A stretch of 64,000 nucleotides of DNA from Azolla pinnata (Eukaryota; Streptophyta; Polypodiopsida; Salviniales; Salviniaceae): the NCBI GenBank assembly GCA_037176905.1, contig JBBBWG010008446.1, forward strand, positions 29,006 through 93,005, read 5' to 3'. The notes under the pieces are model-generated. The model was not told the origin of the DNA and searched no databases. It saw nothing but the letters and a program-made list of their open reading frames with translations. Of the stretch, positions 1-10,870 are shown piece after piece. The position numbers and the translations under genes were made by a program. Positions within the stretch are counted from its first letter, which is position 1, and each line of letters opens with the position of its first letter.

Positions 1-480
1 GATCGATTGCTAGCTTTTCAACCTGCGGTAGAAGGAGATTCGCCGGGAGGGAGGGAGGGAGGGAGGGAGGAAGATCCAGGAGCTGCACAATTTTAGGGTT
101 TTCGATCTCTTTCAAGGCCGTCTTCTTCCTCAATCTGTCATGGGGCGACTCCTGCAAGTCGGGGCAGCACTGGGGGGGGTATTGGGCACTCCCCTTCTCC
201 TCTGTGCGACAGGAAATCGCGCTGCTTCGGAGGAAAGAGAGGGGAAGGCGTATGTGGGCGATCGAGGGAGTGATGAGAAAACAGAGAGGTCTTCTTCTTC
301 CTTCTTCTTCTTCTTCTTCCTTCTTCTTCTTCTTTCTTCTTCAAAAGAGACAGATATGGTGAAATTTTGTTCCTCTTTTTTGCTCTCTTTATATTTCATA
401 CTCTTTTCTTCTCACACTCTCTTGATTAAAAGGCACATTCACACCACAGTTCAGTTCTGCTCCAGCAAAATAGTTTGCTT
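1..480. other. Left edge: leader-like sequence and low-complexity runs
   Basis: A GGGA repeat lies at about 45-71 and a CTT repeat at 291-342. Between them, 109-139 looks like a plant 5' leader: a TTTAGGG-type box followed by a CT-rich stretch and an ATG at 140. From that ATG a hydrophobic N-terminus (MGRLLQVGAALGGVLGTPLL) reads on to a possible donor (GC|GTATGT) near 249. I could not find a second exon in the following 2 kb and recognise no family. It may be the first exon of a gene destroyed or spread out by the repeats, a non-coding RNA start, or chance. No other gene is supported here. Confidence 0.2.
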
Positions 481-483
481 GGT

Positions 484-1060
484 TTGGTCTAGCATTCGAT
501 CGATGGATCGGTCGGTCGATGGATCGGTTGATCGATAGATCAATTGATCGATCGATGGATCGGTCGATCGATAGATCGGTTGATCGATAGATCAGTTGAT
601 CGATCAATAGATCGGTTGATCAATCAATAGATCGGTTGATTGATCGATCTTTAAAATGGATGGATGGATCACTTTCCTCGTCCTAAAATTGGATCGATCG
701 ATCGATCGATCGACTGTTCTTAAACTGGATGGATGATTCGTTTTTGCTGATCCTGAAACATATCTCGAACTGGTAGATCTTGAAATGGATCGAATCGATA
801 GATCTTGAAATGGATCGAATCGATAGATCTTGAAATGGATTGAATCGATAGATCTTGAAATGGATCGATTGATAGATCTTACTTAACGTGGCTCTTAAAA
901 ATGGATGGATGGATCAAGCTTAAATTGCCTCTTAATATGGATGGATGGATGGATCAATCTTTCTGATCCATTGATCTTCGAATGGATCTCGAAACGAATG
1001 GATAGATCGACGGATCGATCTTAAAATGGGCCTTCGAATGGATCGAATCGATCCCATGAT
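484..1060. repeat. GATC/GGAT-rich satellite-like tract
   Basis: The tract consists of imperfect GATCGATC, GGATGGAT and GATAGATCG(G/A)TTGATC words. Inside it, 775-881 is a clean tandem of a 25 bp unit (AGATCTTGAAATGGATCGAA plus TCGAT) in four copies and a partial fifth. The GATC words are self-complementary, so either strand can fold on itself. The small open frames across it are translations of the repeat and are not counted as genes. Confidence 0.9.
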
Positions 1061-2354
1061 CCCATCCCTCACTGTTGTGCAAGAAAGAGATGAAAGGCGA
1101 GGTTGCGCACACGCCATCTGACTTGCCATAGTTGTTGCTGATTCACTCGAGACGATGTTTGATCGGCTAACTGTATTGCGATCAGTAGATCTCGTGACGA
1201 TTCACAAAAGTTGCTTTTATCAAGCCTCTGCCATATGCCTCGAGGGCAATTTCCCATCATCCAACGTGTTCTTGCAGACCCGATGGCCTTCTGGTTGAAC
1301 AGACTGCTCTCCACGTTTTTGCTTCCGCGTCTTCTGGGTCCATCGGAACTTTCTAGCGATGCATTAGACAAATGTCGGGAGCAAAAGATTCTGACCTTCC
1401 GAAGCGTAGTCATCTCGATCGACTGCCGACGAAGACATCCTAGACAGCTTTTTCGATGCCCTCAAACCAGTTTCTTTTGGGCTTCGAATGAACTATTATT
1501 GTCTGTTGACTCTGTCACAATTTAGCCAGGTTTTGCGTCCAAAGACCAGAGGACGCATTGCGTGGTTTACATAGCTCCATTCTTCGATGAAATCTGACCA
1601 AGTTTGTGTTAATGTCAGGGAACTTACGTATTAAGAACTTAAAAATTCGCGATAAGCTTTGAGTTCGCGAATGGTTGAGGGTTGGTGATGGTCTTGAACT
1701 CTGGCATTGGTCGAGTTTGGGGATCCTTTGCACCAAACCTGTAGTAAATACGGAAGAATAATTCATCTATGTCTCATTTTGCAAATGCATTGTATCTGTG
1801 TATCGGTCAAAAAAGAAAAAGCTTGATAGAAATTAAAAGAAGGCGGTGGATTCAACGAGGTAGGCAAACAGAAGTTAAAAATCGATTCAGTTAAGGATAA
1901 TTAATCCCAATTAATCAAAAGCAACGGATTAGAAAAAAGGCAGAGGAAAATTTCGAGGGAGGGACTTGATTCGTCCTATCAAGACCATGCCGGAACAAGC
2001 GAAATTTTTAAACCTCGGAGCTCTCGTGTATCACGCATCGTTTTAATTGGCACAAAAGAAAAAACAGCGATTCCAGTTCTGATCTGTACCTTGAATTCGA
2101 CGAGAAACCATAATAATCGCGACCACTTTCCTATAAACGCTCCGATTACAGGCAAAGTCTACAAACTTTGGCCTACGGAACATCAGAATGCCAGACGGAT
2201 CAAATCGCAGTTTATGTTAAACGATCCATTGCAGCCGAGCTTGCCAGAGCAACAACAAACGGTTTCGAGCACACACCGTTTGATGATGACGACGATGGAA
2301 AACATCGATTCCGGTTTCGATTCGTTCATGTTTAACTTCATGAATACAACTTTT
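1061..2354. other. Intergenic stretch without recognisable gene
   Basis: Open frames up to about 110 codons occur on both strands (for example 1069-1413 minus and 2091-2378 plus), but none resembles a family I know, none has a convincing splice partner and composition is ordinary. Nothing else is visible. The far end is presumably promoter of the PPR gene. Confidence 0.5.
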
Positions 2355-2463
2355 GATCACAGACAAATCTCAATCTAATCACAGACAAATCTAAATCTAA
2401 TCACAGACAAATCTAAATTTGATCATAGACAAATCTAAATTTGATCACAGACAAATCTAAATC
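2355..2463. repeat. 22-bp tandem repeat upstream of the PPR gene
   Basis: Five copies of about 22 bp based on GATCACAGACAAATCTAAAT follow one another with a few substitutions. The array lies roughly 130 bp upstream of the PPR start codon, and a GA dinucleotide run at 2554-2577 lies between. Both are probably in the promoter or leader. Confidence 0.9.
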
Positions 2464-2595
2464 ATGTTTTAACTACAACTTTTGAATGATTTCAGTGGAA
2501 GTTCCAAAACAAAAAGCATTTTTATCATCTTTTCTTTCTAAGAGAAGAGAGGCAGAGAGAGAGAGAGAGAGAGAGAGCACTCTGGAGGAAAGACC

Positions 2596-5500
2596 ATGGA
2601 ATCATCCTTGAGAATTCCCTGTGCCTTTGGTGGGTTCCTCGCTTGTGAAGAGAAGCTTCCTGTGGCTACCAGAGCTGCCATGTCCCCCCCTGCTCCCTCA
2701 CTTCAAAGCTCCCAGCTGGAAGACAAGAGGGAAGAGGTGAGGATGGAGAATCACAAGGGTGAGGTCCCCCTGGTGGAGGCCTTTCCTGATGTAGCTCGAA
2801 GTGGAAGAAGCCTCCAATGGAAGAGGGAGAAAGGATTGAATTATATGTTCTTATCCCATTTGGGCACCGAAGTTGCTGATCTTCCCAGTAGAGAAGACTC
2901 CTGGCGAGTTTCTCGCAATGGGTTATTCCTCACATTAGAGGATAGATGCGTCAGTACGTCCATTGGCAACAGCTATGAACTCTCTCCATATGGCAGAGCT
3001 GAGGATGTCGATCAGTTAAGCCTCGGCGATGGATCGGATTTCTTTCCGAGCACATGCCTCTCGAAAGCCCAGGTATTTCTCTCTTCGGTCGAACTCGCAA
3101 CTTAATAAACAAATGCAGCGAAAAAGAAAATTTTTAGATACCTAGAACTATCAATGTGTTGCAAGGAATCATCGTGCTCAATTTTGTCCGAAGATATTAT
3201 ATTGTTATTCGGCATGCATGCAAAGATGCTGACTGAATATTTTCTGGAAAGGAGGAACGTGCTTGTTTCTTTCTAAGAAACAACAATTTTTTATTTTATA
3301 CAGGCTACACCTTTGGGAGATTGCGACGACAACCCGCACTCTGAACCTAGTTGCCCTACAGTAGAAGATGCTATCAGGTAGACCACATCATTCATTTATC
3401 TCTTGAATTTTTGTTAAGGGATTAGCCAAAATTTTAGAAACTTTTCATCTTTTTGGTCTTTGTCTCAGTAAAGAAAGTGGTGATGATGAAGAGCAAGATG
3501 TGTATGAGGTGATGTATTGTCAAAAAGATGTTAATACTTTTGTCAACCTTATTCAGAGATGCTGCCAAAAGGACTTGGCAAAAGGAAGGGAACTTCATCT
3601 TTTGCTAGTGACCAATGGATTAGAGAACATTCCATACCTTGCAGCATCCGTGATACGAATGCTTTCTTCCTTTGATCTCCTCGCCGAGGCACAGAAGGTA
3701 TTTAGAAAGCTAACTGAGCCAGATGTGTTCTCATGGAGTGCAATTATCACGGCTCATGCATGTTCAGGGGAGAACGAAGAAGCTCTCAAGCTGTATTATG
3801 AGATGTCTGATTCATCAGTGGAGCCCGATGGACATGTCTTTGTTGCTGCTCTTAAGGTGTGCTCTTCATTAAGAAGATATGAAGAGGGCAGGGAAATCCA
3901 TGGTAGTATCATTCAGAGTGGATTGGAATCTGATGTGTTTGTAGGAAGCACAATCATCAGTATGTATTCAAATTGTGGAAGTGTTTTAGATGCACGTGCA
4001 GTATTCGAACGGTTGCCCGAACGGAATATCGTGACTTGGAGTGCATTGATCAAAGGGTATTGTCAACAGAACTATGCTGAGGAGGCACTAGTGATTTTTG
4101 CGCAGATGCAGAAGGATGGCATGGATCCAGATCCTGTAATTTATGTCACCATTTTGAAAGCGTGCGCAAACATATCACTGGAGAGAGCAAAGCACATCCA
4201 TGCAGAAATTGTCGGGAGGGGGTTTGAGTCAGACGAATGGATACGTAACGCTCTTGTTGATTTATATTCTCAGTATCGTGATGGCGATGCTGCAAGGGTA
4301 ATGTTCAATAGGTTGCAAGAACAAGATATTGTGGCCTGTGCTGCATTGATATCGGGATATACACAACACAGTTATGGACATGAAGCCATTCAAGTCTATA
4401 AAGATATGCAGTATGCTGGTATACAGCCTGACTTAGTCATATTTGTGTGCATCCTAAAGGCGTGCACTATTATTGCAGCTTCAGACTATGGTCAACATAT
4501 TCATGCTCACGTAATCGAGAACGGGCTTGAAATGAGAATTCCTATTGCCTGTGCACTCGTTGATTTGCATGCCAAATATGGAAGCCTTGAAGCTGCACGA
4601 ATAATACTCTTGAGAATGCCATTTCAGGACATCGCAGTTTGGAATGCGTTGATCACAGGTTACAGCCAGCGGGGTTATGATGAGGAAGTCTTTTTTCTCT
4701 TTGATTTGTTGCAACGAGAAGGTTTAGATGCAGATCCTATTACCTTTGTGTCGGTTTTAAGAACCTGTTATTGCATGCCTTTAAATCATTGTAGGGAATT
4801 TTATAACTACATAGTAATAAAAGGGCTGGAATCAGATAGTTATATCAGCAATGCCCTCATCGACCTGTATGCTAAAGCTGGAAGCTTTGAAGAGGCACAT
4901 ATGATATTTGACGAGCAGCCAAATCAGGATGTTGTAGGTTGGAGCTCCTTGATTGGGGGATATGTTCAGCACAATCTCCATCAGGAGGCCCTCCATCTTT
5001 ACAAGGAAATGCAGGAAAATGATGCGAAACTTGATCCGGTTGCTTTTTCATGCATCCTTAAAGCTTGTTCAAGCACAGCAGAACTGGATGAAGGAAGGTG
5101 CTTGCATGGGAACATTATCAGCAATGGGTGGGAGAGAGATGAATATCTTGGTAGCATACTTATTGAAATGTACTCCAAATGTGGAAGATCAGAGTATGCT
5201 AGTATTCTTTTCGATAAACTCGAGACTCGATCTGTGATAGTATGGAATGTAATGATTGCTACCTACATCCAGCATGATGATCCTCAAGAAGCTCTAAGGC
5301 TTTTCAAGAAAATGGAGAGTGCAAATGTTGATCGAAATCTAGTTACCTTTGTTTGTTCTTTAAAGGCATGCTCCAATATAACAGCATTAGGACAAGGCCA
5401 ACAGATTCATCGTGATATTATTGAGCACGGTTTTGAGGCAGATGTTATAGCTGGAAGCACACTCATCAATATGTATGCCAAATGCGGGACTATGGAGGAT

Positions 5501-6502
5501 GCCCATCTCTTGTTCAACAAATTACAAAATAAAAATGTGGTAACGTGGAGTGCTTTACTGGCAGGCTATGCTCATAACAGTGATTATTGCTCAGCTGTGA
5601 AGTGCTTCAAAGAAATGCAACAAGCAGGCTTCCATCCTGATGACGTTGCATTTCTCAGCCTTTTTTCAGCGTGCAGCCATGATGCGGTCTCTCCGATCAG
5701 TGCGGGTTGTATGCATTTTAAATCCATGAGAGATGATTATGGTTTGAGACCGAAAGTCGAGCACTACAACTGTATGCTTGACCTTTTTGGTGATGCTGGA
5801 TTGCTAGATCAAGGTGAAGATCTACTTGAAACCATACCATGTAGTAAAAATATTGTTGGTTGGACATCTTTATTGAATGCTTGTAAAGTGCATGCATCCG
5901 TGGTTTCAAACCCAGATAAAGTTGATGAAACTGTTATAGATGTTGGAAGAAGATGCTTCGATCAGATTGTGAGCCTGGATGTTGCAAATGCTGCTGGTTA
6001 TGTATTGATGTGTACCATATATGCTAAAGCTGGCATGTTGGAGGATGCCAAGAGGGTGCAAGATCTAAGAAAGCATGTAAATGGGTGGAAAAAACCTGCA
6101 AAAGCATATATTGAAGTTGATAATGAAGTCCACAGCTTCATCGTTGGAGATAAGGTCCATCCCAGGAGCTCTGACATATATGCGAAGATCGAGTGTTTGA
6201 ATGAACTAATGAAGCACGAAGGATATGAACCATGTACTGACTCTATGTTTGGACCGGGTTCTGATGAAGACAAGGCAACAGCCTTATGTGGGCATTCAGA
6301 GAAGCTTGCTGTTGCGCTTGGACTTCTTAGCTCTCCACAAGGTTCTACGATCCGAGTGTCCAAAAATCTTCGGATGTGTGCCGACTGCCACACGGTAACA
6401 AAACTGATATCGAAGATCGAAATGCGGGAGATCATCATCACCGACACCTATTGTGTCCATCGATTTCTCGGTGGGGAATGCTCTTGCAGATGTAACTATT
6501 GA
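2596..6502 (+). CDS. PLS-class pentatricopeptide repeat protein with E and DYW domains
   Basis: Predicted organelle RNA-editing factor (C-to-U) that binds a specific transcript. Exons: 2596-3072, 3304-3377 and 3469-6502, phases 0 and 2, giving 1194 residues. The first ~180 residues have no repeat and may carry the organelle presequence. From residue ~200 come about eight PPR triplets, marked by recurring turns such as DVFSWSAI, RNIVTWSAL and KNVVTWSALL. The E/E+ region (YIEVDNEVHSFIVGDKVHP) precedes a cytidine-deaminase-like DYW domain. Its signature is complete: H1126-S-E1128 and C1154-x2-C1157-H1158, then a CSC near the end. The last three residues are CNY instead of DYW. Most family members have few introns, so the two 5' introns are worth noting. 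An upstream ATG is preferred over the one at 3500 because the splice phases join cleanly; the first exon is the least certain part. The target transcript and organelle cannot be read from the sequence. Confidence 0.9.
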
Positions 6503-7766
6503 GACCATGGTTTTTGATCTTTACTTACTTCCTCCTTTTAGGGAAGCTGTATCTGCTTACCCGGATGTACATGAATGAGCTCTACTAAACAACACATCAT
6601 GTTACAAGAGAAAGCATGAAATCAAGGGTGTATAGTGAAAGATTGGTTTGCGAACCTCAGTCCGATACCTTTTAAAGAGCCATGGCACGGCTGATCATCT
6701 TTGGCCCTGTGAACCTAGGCTATACAAATTTCAAAGTGGTTTAATGCATCGTCATGCTAATTGATGAAAGCAGTCTTTTGGTTACAACCAGCCAAATCAT
6801 GTCAAGTATGAGTTGACTGTGGAAGGATCATAATCCTAATTCCATTTGAGTACCCTGCATTGATTCAGTCATACTCCTTGTTCTGAACAAACGGTTTATT
6901 TTTTGTGTGCATGGAACCACTGGAATCAGACATGAAATTTTTTTTCATTTCTATCCTCAGGCAGCTTCAACATATCTTCAGACACTCTGATCCATCTCAC
7001 AGCTTTGCCATGCATCTTGAGGGAATGGGAAGGAAGAGGGAGAAGCGTTGAGAGCTTCAAGGTCATCCATGGATGCGGTTGTGCGTGAGCTTTATTAAGC
7101 CTTCCTTAAAGCCAAGGGAACAACTCACTAGGGTATAATTGAACTGTCATCGATTCAAGTTGGGTGCCAACTTCACCATTGAGATGTTTAATATACTGAT
7201 CTAACCACAATACTGACATATACACCAAGATAAGCAACCACCCCTGGATGAATCGCTGTTCCATGAATTTCGAACATAAACAAAGGAATACGTTGAGTTG
7301 AAAAACTACCAAATGTATCAAATGAACTTTTGGGCAGTCCAATAAATAACCATTCCATGAATTTTGAACATAATCGACCGAGGCATTGATCGAAGAGTCA
7401 AAAAAGTACCATAGTACCACGAGAAGCTTTTTGAACAATCCCATTACCAATTTTGCATCAACAAGCATTTCCATGGAATTTGAACAGTATTCATATGTAT
7501 CAATTTATCTTTTCATGGGTTTTGAAATAAACAACACCCAATATCACAGAATTGGAGCATCAGTGAAGTATCAAACGAATGATTTGAACAGCCCCATAAT
7601 TTACGTGACCATTATATGGAAGCGAAACAGACAAGATACCTTTTGAGCAACCATAGACAAAGGCAACATAGACCAATTGTATGAAATAATTATTTCTTTG
7701 GATGTTTCAATGCTTTATACTAACTAAGTTACACATTGGTAATAGAGGCAGCAGCATATGAGATCC
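6503..7766. other. Spacer between convergent PPR and mS33 genes
   Basis: This holds the 3' regions of both genes. Around 7257-7495 a degenerate element containing TTCCATGAATTT(C/T)GAACA recurs three times (about 7257, 7351 and 7468), spaced by about 94 and 116 bp, suggesting an old tandem duplication. Open frames on either strand across it are unrelated to known proteins. No RNA gene is seen. Confidence 0.55.
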
Positions 7767-9518
7767 TCATTTACGCTTCGATGCACGTTTACCCTGCCCC
7801 TTCTTTGGTGGAGCTTTACCTTGCCTGCGCATTCTCTCAAGTCTATCAAGTCTCCTGCAAAACATAAAAAAGCCCACCAGTCATAAGCACTACTACATCC
7901 TCCCATTACCCACATTTAGAACGAGGTGAAAATATGGGAAGGTTTAATAACCATGTTTTTTCAGCTGTTACCTAAAGATAGACAACAATGGAGTAAACAA
8001 TGCATCTTAAAACCATTGATGCCCATATAGGAGATAAACAGCCCACAATGTAATCAAGTAATGCACTGAGAATCGATCAAAGATACAACGCAGCACTACA
8101 CTCTTCAAAAATGGATGCTGCACAAGAGGAGCTAAAGCGCCAGGCTACTTCATATTACAATTTCACATTCACACATGCTCCAAGGAAGAACAAAAAGTGA
8201 AAGATATTGGAAATATTTCCAAGGACAACATACCCTAGAAATAGAGATGCAATACTTCCTGATTTGTATTCCATCATAAAGTTTAAAGTTTGGAACAACT
8301 GAGAAAAAATTCGTAACTCAGGTTGGAACATTAGGATTAAAGCTTATATTTTTCTATCGAAGTTCACATCAATTTTGGAGAAGACGACTTCACTACATTA
8401 ATAGTCAAGGAAGGCAAAGCCCATCATGCAGCTCTAGAAGTTCATCTACATATATTACCAGTATATGTCTGATATGGGCATGATGGTAAGCACAAGAAGT
8501 ACGTCTTCATCAACTTAGAACTTCATGACTCTGATAAAATGAACATAATCATAGGACAGGAAGTGGAACTCAATGAAGGTCCATGTATCTTATATCGTGA
8601 AAGGTCTCGGAATTCATAAGCCTTATGCAGAGATGACTAGATGAAGATCAAACTGAGGCTAATGATTATAATCAACGAGCAACTGCTCAACATCCAAGAT
8701 CCGTCACAAGGCCAAAACAGATCAACGAGGTCAACAGAGTGCAAACATGTGGGCCATAAAATTCTAAATCTTGTTGATGATAATGCGCAAAAACCAAGAG
8801 AAACTTGGCATATATCAAAAGGAAACTTCTGAATCCCATTAGTTAATCTACGCCCACGTCCATGATTTCTAGCTCTATTGAACCGCCCAGACATAACCAA
8901 TTCTATCTCATGTATGAGCAGCCCAGGATTCAGTCACTGCCCCTATTGAATGCCCAGAATATGTAGATTTGCTATGTAATTGGGGACTCCTTTCACGACC
9001 TTTTAATCCTGATTCTCTACCTTTATACACTCCTCAAAAAAAACATTCTTTGTGTCTCCTGATGTCTCCAATGTCCCCAAAGGAAAGGAGAAAGGGTGTG
9101 TGTGTGTGTGTGTGTGTGTCCGTGCAGATTCTCTTCCATCGCCCTCGAGGAGGTTCAGGAAGGGCAGAAAAGAAACAATGATGATGATGATGATGATGAT
9201 AGAAACAACAACAACGATGACAGTGATGACGACACTGAAGAGTGGAACCGATCGAAGCAGAGGAGAAGGGGAGTCGATCACGTACTCTTCTTCTCCGGGC
9301 GTGAAGCCGGGGAACTTGTTGGCGACGGACTGAGGGTACCACTCCAACACCTTCCCGCCGATGACCTTGCGGCGGAGGATCTTGCGGCCGGAGCGCTGGC
9401 CGTCCCCGCCGCCGACGGCGTGCCCGAAGATGCGAGCGGAGGCCTCGGCGACGCCACGCAGGGCGGCGGCCTTCAGCACCTCTGCGAGCGACGATGGCAG
9501 CTTCGCAGGCGAGCCCAT
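7767..9518 (-). CDS. Mitochondrial small ribosomal subunit protein mS33
   Basis: Structural protein of the mitochondrial ribosome small subunit (MRP-S33/S27 family). Two exons on the minus strand: 9518-9286 and 7854-7767, joined in phase 2 (donor GA|GTACGT, acceptor TTGCAG|G), giving 106 residues, the normal size for plant mS33 (about 100). Exon 1 carries the family core SARIFGH followed by GQRSGRKILRRKVIGGKVLE and WYP. Exon 2 gives the basic tail RLDRLERMRRQGKAPPKKGQ, then GKRASKRK and stop. The join reads EEE|RLDRLERM, matching the REEKERLAKLEMLKRRGK stretch I recall for the Arabidopsis protein. The start at 9518 (MGSPAKLP) is chosen over an in-frame ATG further upstream because the extra N-terminus would be low-complexity and acidic. 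The 1431 bp intron contains a GT run and an ATG run close to the donor. The gene cannot be found as one long frame, so automatic callers may miss it. Confidence 0.88.
9096..9200. repeat. GT and ATG microsatellites in the mS33 intron
   Basis: A (GT)12 run at 9096-9119 and an (ATG)7-8 run at 9178-9200 lie within 200 bp of the mS33 donor site. They create several overlapping spurious frames on both strands. Confidence 0.95.
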
Positions 9519-9632
9519 CTCCCCCCCTTCCTCTGCTTCTCCTCCTCCACAGTCTCTCCCCTGTTTCTCCTCTGCTTCTACCATGTACAGTTTTCCCTTC
9601 TCTGTGTTTCTCTCTTCATTGCGCTCTAAGAA

Positions 9633-10870
9633 CAAAACCATTCCACCATGTTTAAGTGCTCTAGGGTTAGGGTTTGGGATTTGAGATTTAGGGTTTATGA
9701 TTTTAAGTGTTTAGGGTTTAGGACAAAAACCATTCCACCATGTTTAAGTGCTTTAGGGTTAGGGTTTGGGATTTGAGATTTAGGGTTTAGGACAAAAACC
9801 ATTCCACGATGTTTAAGTGCTTTAGGGTTTGGGTTTGGGATTTGAGATTTAGGGTTTATGATTTTAAATGTTTAGGGTTTAGGACAAAAACCACTCCACC
9901 ATGTTTAAGTGCTTTAGGGTTAGGGTTTGGGATTTGAGATTTAGGGTTTATGATTTGATTTAAGTGTTTAGGGTTTAGGACAAAAACCACTCCACCATGT
10001 TTAAGTGCTTTAGGGTTAGGGTTTGGGATTTGAGATTTAGGGTTTATTATTTGATTTGAGTGTTTAGGGTTGAGATTTAGGGTTTAGGACAAAAACCATT
10101 CCACCATGTTTAAGTGCTTTAGGGTTAGGGTTTGGGATTTGAGATTTAGGGTTTATGATTTTAAGTGTTTAGGGTTGAGATTTAGGGTTTATGATTTAAG
10201 TGTTTAGGGTTTAGGACAAAAACCATTCCACCATGTTTAAGTGCTTTAGGCTTAGGGTTTGGGATTTGAGATTTAGGGTTTTATGATTTTAAGTGTTTAG
10301 GGTTTAGGATTTCGGTTTTAGGGTTCAGGGTTTTGGGTTTTGGGATTTCCATGCATTGCTTGATCAGCTCGATTTCGATTCTATCTGCATATGTCTCTGT
10401 TGCACCATGTTTTACAACATTTGAGCCCATGACAAAACCATTCGCCCATGTTTAATTAAGCGCTTTAGAGTTTAGGGTTTGGGATCTGAGATTTAGGGTT
10501 TGGGATTTCAGTTTTAGGGTTTAGTGTTTAGGGTTTAGGCTTTAGGCTTTAGGATTTAGGCTTTTGGGATTTCCATGCATTGCTTGATCGGCTCGACTTC
10601 GATTCTATTTGTATATGTCTCTCTTGCACTGCGTTCTCCGACATTTGGGCCCATGACAAAACCATTCGCCCATGTTTAAGCGTTTTAGGGTTTATGGTTT
10701 GGGATTTGAGATTTAGGGTTTTATGATTCAAGGGCTCAGGGTTTAGGAATTCGGTTTCTGGGTTGTATGATTTCCAATGCATTGCTTGATCGGCTCGCTT
10801 TCAATTTCTATCTATATATGTCTCTCTGCACCGTGTTCTGCAACGATATTGAAGCGCTTAGGGTTTATTG
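9633..10870. repeat. Interstitial telomere-like (TTTAGGG-type) higher-order array
   Basis: TTTAGGG, TTAGGG and GATTTAGGG words are organised into longer units, each containing a conserved non-telomeric block (ACAAAAACCATTCCACCATG followed by TTTAAGTGCTTTAGG). That block starts near 9637, 9729, 9798, 9890, 9986, 10095 and 10222, so spacing varies from 69 to 127 bp by gain or loss of internal telomere-like words. From 10344 a second longer unit appears three times (near 10344, 10567 and 10765), containing CCATGCATTGCTTGATC(A/G)GCTCG. Read on the minus strand, the array places many AAACCCTAA words upstream of the mS33 start at 9518. Confidence 0.95.

Noticed and set aside
43-1060. CRISPR-like array in the GATC repeats
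   Set aside because: Units are contiguous tetranucleotide-type and 25 bp tandem repeats without unique spacers, and the DNA is plant nuclear.
2091-2378. 95-codon plus-strand frame upstream of the PPR gene
   Set aside because: Ends in the 22 bp tandem repeat, has no recognisable domain and no good splice or leader context.
5998-6447. 149-codon minus-strand frame inside the PPR gene
   Set aside because: Antisense shadow of the conserved E/DYW region.
9003-9641. 212-codon minus-strand frame taken as one protein
   Set aside because: Only the central part (from 9518 to 9286) matches mS33. The remainder reads through the intron microsatellites (Thr-His and Ile/Val runs).
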